Source: Sphaerobacteraceae bacterium (lineage in GTDB: Bacteria; Chloroflexota; Chloroflexia; Thermomicrobiales; UBA6265). From it: a stretch of 54,673 nt of DNA. The stretch is taken from contig JADDPH010000093.1 of assembly GCA_016781925.1 (NCBI GenBank), forward strand, positions 1-54,673, given 5' to 3'. The notes below the pieces were generated by a model, which saw only the letters and a program-made list of their open reading frames with translations, was not told where the DNA came from and made no database searches. Position numbers and translations under genes: made by a program. This document shows positions 52,062 through 54,673 of this stretch, one piece after another (the first letter of the stretch is position 1; the number at the start of each line of letters is the position of its first letter).

Positions 52062-52784
52062 CTACGCCGCCGAAGCGGCGTTCGCCAGCGTCGAGGGTAC
52101 GTCCAATGGGACGCCAGGACCCATCGTGCTGGTCAACGTGAGTGTACGGCAGTAGACACCCTTCGCGCCAGCAGGCTTCGCCCGCAGCAGCGCATCCACC
52201 ATCGCGTAGAGGTTGTCCCGGACCATCTCATTGGAGAAACTCTTCCGCCCGACCGTGGTGTGGACGATGCCGGTGCGGTCGTTTCGGAACTCGACCCGTC
52301 CGCCCTTCAGCTCGCGGATCACCCCTGGTAGGTCGTCCGGGTTGCGGACCACCGTGCCCGAGCGCGGGTTCGGCATGAGACCACGGCGCCCGAGGATGCG
52401 GCCGAGACCGCCGACCTTGCCCATCTGGTCGGCCATCGCGATCGCCGAGTCGAACTCCAACCAGCCGCCCTGAATCTGCTGCACCAGCTCATCGGTGCCG
52501 GCGTAATCCGCGCCTGCCTCCCGAGCGATCCGCTCGGCATCCCCGGCGGCGAAGACGAGGACGCGCACGACCTTGCCAGTCCCGTACGGAAGCACGACGG
52601 TCGAGCGGACGTTTTGGTCCGCCTGGCGGGGGTCAACACCCAGCCGCGCGTGCAACTCGATCGTCTCGTCGAAGTTGGCGAAGGCTGTCCGCTTCACGAG
52701 GTCGATCGCCTCGTCGGGCAGGTACATGCGCTCCGGATCAACCTGCTTCAATGCGTCGACAAACTTTTTACCGTGCTTCGGCAT
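52062..52784 (-). CDS. rplA: Ribosomal protein uL1
   Basis: 240 aa from ATG 52784, nine bases after GGAGG; an earlier in-frame start at 52892 lacks a good site and would overlap rplK. Characteristic segments: MPKHGKKFVDALKQVD, FDETIELHARLGVDPRQADQNVR, LPYGTGKVVRVLVFA, RGLMPNPRSGTVV. It binds the 23S L1 stalk. Stands between rplK and the L10 leader in the standard order. Confidence 0.96.
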   Translation of the reverse strand: MPKHGKKFVDALKQVDPERMYLPDEAIDLVKRTAFANFDETIELHARLGVDPRQADQNVRSTVVLPYGTGKVVRVLVFAAGDAERIAREAGADYAGTDELVQQIQGGWLEFDSAIAMADQMGKVGGLGRILGRRGLMPNPRSGTVVRNPDDLPGVIRELKGGRVEFRNDRTGIVHTTVGRKSFSNEMVRDNLYAMVDALLRAKPAGAKGVYCRTLTLTSTMGPGVPLDVPSTLANAASAA

Positions 52785-52848
52785 GTTCTCTCCTCCAGTG
52801 GTCCTAGCGGAGCCGTTCGGGCTCCTCCCACCGCTCCAGCACCAGCGC

Positions 52849-53274
52849 CTAGCTGGCGATCTCGATGCCCATGCTCTTCGCCGTGCCCTCAACCTGCTTG
52901 ATCGCTCCAGCCAGGTCCACCGCGTTGAGATCCTTCAACTTCAGTTCCGCGATCTCACGGACCTGATCAGCGCTGACCCGACCAGCCTTGGTGGCCTTCG
53001 GGTTCCCCGAGCCCTTGTCCACACCTGCAGCCCGCCGCAGCAAGTCTGCCGCGGGTGGCGTCTTGGTGACGAAGGAGAAAGACCGATCCTCATAGACGGT
53101 GATCACCACGGGGACGATCTGACCCGCCATCGCCTGCGTCCGCTCGTTGTACTCCTTGCAGAAGTTCATGATCGCGACGCCATGCTGACCGAGGGCCGGA
53201 CCGATCGGAGGCGCCGGGGTCGCCTTTCCGGCCGCAATCTGCAGCTTCACATACGCGCGTACCCGCTTCGCCAT
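52849..53274 (-). CDS. rplK: Ribosomal protein uL11
   Basis: 141 aa, normal length. [43 protein letters not shown] and the C-terminal RNA-binding domain ending [10 protein letters not shown]. uL11 forms the GTPase-associated centre base with 23S rRNA. It sits between nusG and rplA in the classical secE-nusG-rplK-rplA-rplJ-rplL order. Confidence 0.97.
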   Translation of the reverse strand: MAKRVRAYVKLQIAAGKATPAPPIGPALGQHGVAIMNFCKEYNERTQAMAGQIVPVVITVYEDRSFSFVTKTPPAADLLRRAAGVDKGSGNPKATKAGRVSADQVREIAELKLKDLNAVDLAGAIKQVEGTAKSMGIEIAS

Positions 53275-53394
53275 GAATCACCCTTTCCCACTCACTGCCA
53301 ACCCACCGTCAGCAGTCTGCTCTCAACAGTTCTCGTCCCACCAATGCGAGCCGAGCCTACCAGAGGCCGACGGCCCGGCTCGGACGACGCGCCG

Positions 53395-53994
53395 CTACGT
53401 TTCCCGCTCCGCCTGAAGGAAGTCCAGCTCCACCGGTGTTTCGCGCCCGAAGAAGGAGACCAAGACCTTGATCTTTCCCTTCTCCTGATTGATCTCGTCG
53501 ATCTCGCCGCGAAAGTCCGCAAACGGCCCGTCGATGATCCGCACCGTGTCGCCCATCGCGAACGACACCTTAACCTTGGGCGCCTCGGCAGCCATCCCCT
53601 TCAAGATGGACTGCACCTGCGCCTCATCCAGGGGAACAGGTTTGTTGTTGACGTTGACGAACCCGGTCACACCCGGCGTATTCCGAAGGGCATACCAGGT
53701 GTCGTCGTCCAGGGACATGCGAACCAGCACATAGCCCGGAAACGTCTTCCGCTGAATTGTGTGTCGCTGGCCGCTGCGAATCTCGATTTCTTCCTGCGTC
53801 GGGACGACCACCTCAAAGACACGGTCCGTGAGATCAAGCGCCTCAACCCGGCTCTCGATCGACTTCTTCACCTTGTTCTCATAACCGGAATAGGTGTGGA
53901 GGACGTACCAGCGCCCTTCGGGCGTCTCGGTCACCTCTCCCATTTCAGCGGCCCGCTTCGCGGCGAGCCGCTCGCGCAACGTCGGGCGTCCCAT
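53395..53994 (-). CDS. nusG: Transcription factor NusG
   Basis: 199 aa. NGN domain (RWYVLHTYSGYENKVKKSIESR, RKTFPGYVLVRM, VTGFVNVNNKPVPL) and C-terminal KOW domain (VSFAMGDTVRIIDGPFADFRGEIDEIN). NusG stimulates elongation, links RNA polymerase with the ribosome and Rho. It is cotranscribed with secE upstream and rplK downstream. Confidence 0.96.
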   Translation of the reverse strand: MGRPTLRERLAAKRAAEMGEVTETPEGRWYVLHTYSGYENKVKKSIESRVEALDLTDRVFEVVVPTQEEIEIRSGQRHTIQRKTFPGYVLVRMSLDDDTWYALRNTPGVTGFVNVNNKPVPLDEAQVQSILKGMAAEAPKVKVSFAMGDTVRIIDGPFADFRGEIDEINQEKGKIKVLVSFFGRETPVELDFLQAERET

Positions 53995-54051
53995 ATCGGT
54001 GTACCTCCCTGACCCGCGCCACGATGGGGCGCTGGCGCCGCCGTCAAGCCG

Positions 54052-54417
54052 TTAGGTCAGTGCCTGGAATATCTGGAACAGGATGAAATCGATTCCGCCG
54101 AGGAGCAAACCCAACGCGACGGAGATCGCGATGACCACAATCGTCAGGTTCCTGGTCGTCTCTCGGTCGGGCCAAGAGATCTTGCGCATCTCTGCCCGGG
54201 TATCGCTGTAGAGTTTGCGGATGCCTTGAGTCCGGTCCGCAAGGACGCTGCGGCGCTCAGGTGCGCCTGCCCGACCTCGCTCAGAGGCTGGACGCTGGGC
54301 TCGGGGAGCCGTTGCAGCTTCAGCTGGTCGCACCGGCCTCGGGGGCGCTGCAGCCCCTGGGCTTTCCGCCGCCGCGTTGCGCTTCGTTGTGCCCGCCGTT
54401 CGCCGCTGAGCGCTCAT
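54052..54417 (-). CDS. secE: Preprotein translocase subunit SecE
   Basis: 121 aa from ATG 54417, eight bases after GGAAGGA. A basic, Pro/Ala/Arg-rich N-terminal extension (about 60 residues) precedes the conserved SecE core: a short amphipathic helix ending EMRKISWPDRETTRNL and a single membrane helix (IVVIAISVALGLLLGGIDFILF). Small actinobacterial-type SecE with a disordered N-terminus; it clamps SecY. No rpmG lies between it and tRNA-Trp. Confidence 0.92.
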   Translation of the reverse strand: MSAQRRTAGTTKRNAAAESPGAAAPPRPVRPAEAATAPRAQRPASERGRAGAPERRSVLADRTQGIRKLYSDTRAEMRKISWPDRETTRNLTIVVIAISVALGLLLGGIDFILFQIFQALT

Positions 54418-54601
54418 CCGATCGGTCCTTCCCGTGATGGCTCGGGCGGTGACCCCACCATGGTATTTGCCGCCCCCCGGAGCCACCTGCTACGACTGCG
54501 CGCCGGCCCCGATCGCCCATTTTCGCATCGTCTGACACACAGAAGTGGGGCGTGCCAGCTTGGCGCCGCCCCACAGCCGCTCCGAGTGGCCTTCTACTTG
54601 G

Positions 54602-54673
<72 letters not shown>

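Overview
This is a 54.7 kb, high-GC, gene-dense bacterial chromosome segment. GTG and TTG starts are common (polA, mutM, selD, ispE, rplL, the MMPL exporter), most genes are preceded by clear GGAGG-type sites, and promoters are of the sigma-70 TTGACN-N17/18-TANNNT kind. The gene complement is that of a free-living bacterium: PASTA kinase, MEP isoprenoid enzyme IspE, MoxR/DUF58/TgpA cluster, CdaA/CdaR, a SecE-NusG-L11-L1-L10-L7/L12 operon next to tRNA-Trp, and many exported proteins with T/P-rich linkers. This, with lineage-type oddities such as CvpA plus a zinc ribbon and a DnaB/DnaD-like/DnaC-like trio, fits a Thermomicrobia-like member of the Chloroflexota. That placement is inference from gene content, not a database result. 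I see no prophage, transposase, insertion sequence or CRISPR array.

Layout. 1-471: no convincing gene. 472-8527: a PHP plus AlbA_2 fusion (-), a CvpA-like zinc-ribbon membrane protein (+), an M20 peptidase (+), an exported protein resembling a metal-less MBL domain (-) and a PASTA Ser/Thr kinase (-). 8693-12424: a tightly overlapped minus-strand operon, selD - lipid kinase - rsmA - ispE. 12630-20955 (+): Nif3-like protein, small hydrophilic protein, DUF952, MMPL exporter, CrtC/AttH-like exported protein, M48 protease, a hypothetical and mutM. 20952-25227 (-): M42 aminopeptidase, SGNH-like protein, HMG-CoA lyase and a T/P-rich lipoprotein. 25228-26346: a gene-poor kilobase with an SOS-box-like promoter and a long hairpin, followed by two tRNA-Ser genes. 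26792-34349 (-): a secreted protein, then ribokinase - TgpA - DUF58 - MoxR. 34634-49765 (+): polA, FmdB-type zinc ribbon, cysE, cysS, rlmB, a Tat-exported SH3b amidase, rplI, dnaB with DnaD-like and DnaC-like partners, and cdaA-cdaR. 49784-54673 (-): ANTAR response regulator, tRNA-Pro, the ribosomal-protein/nusG/secE operon with an L10 leader and attenuator, and tRNA-Trp cut at the window edge by one base.

The most notable result is that selD is longer than a conventional reading frame suggests. The frame continues upstream through an in-frame TGA that sits exactly at the catalytic Cys/Sec position of selenophosphate synthetase. A GTG start with a good ribosome site and a consensus promoter lie upstream of it, and a 17-nt hairpin very like the apical part of the E. 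coli fdhF SECIS element lies downstream. The selenium-donor enzyme is therefore probably itself a selenoprotein, and three housekeeping genes (lipid kinase, rsmA, ispE) are chained to it by 4-nt stop/start overlaps.
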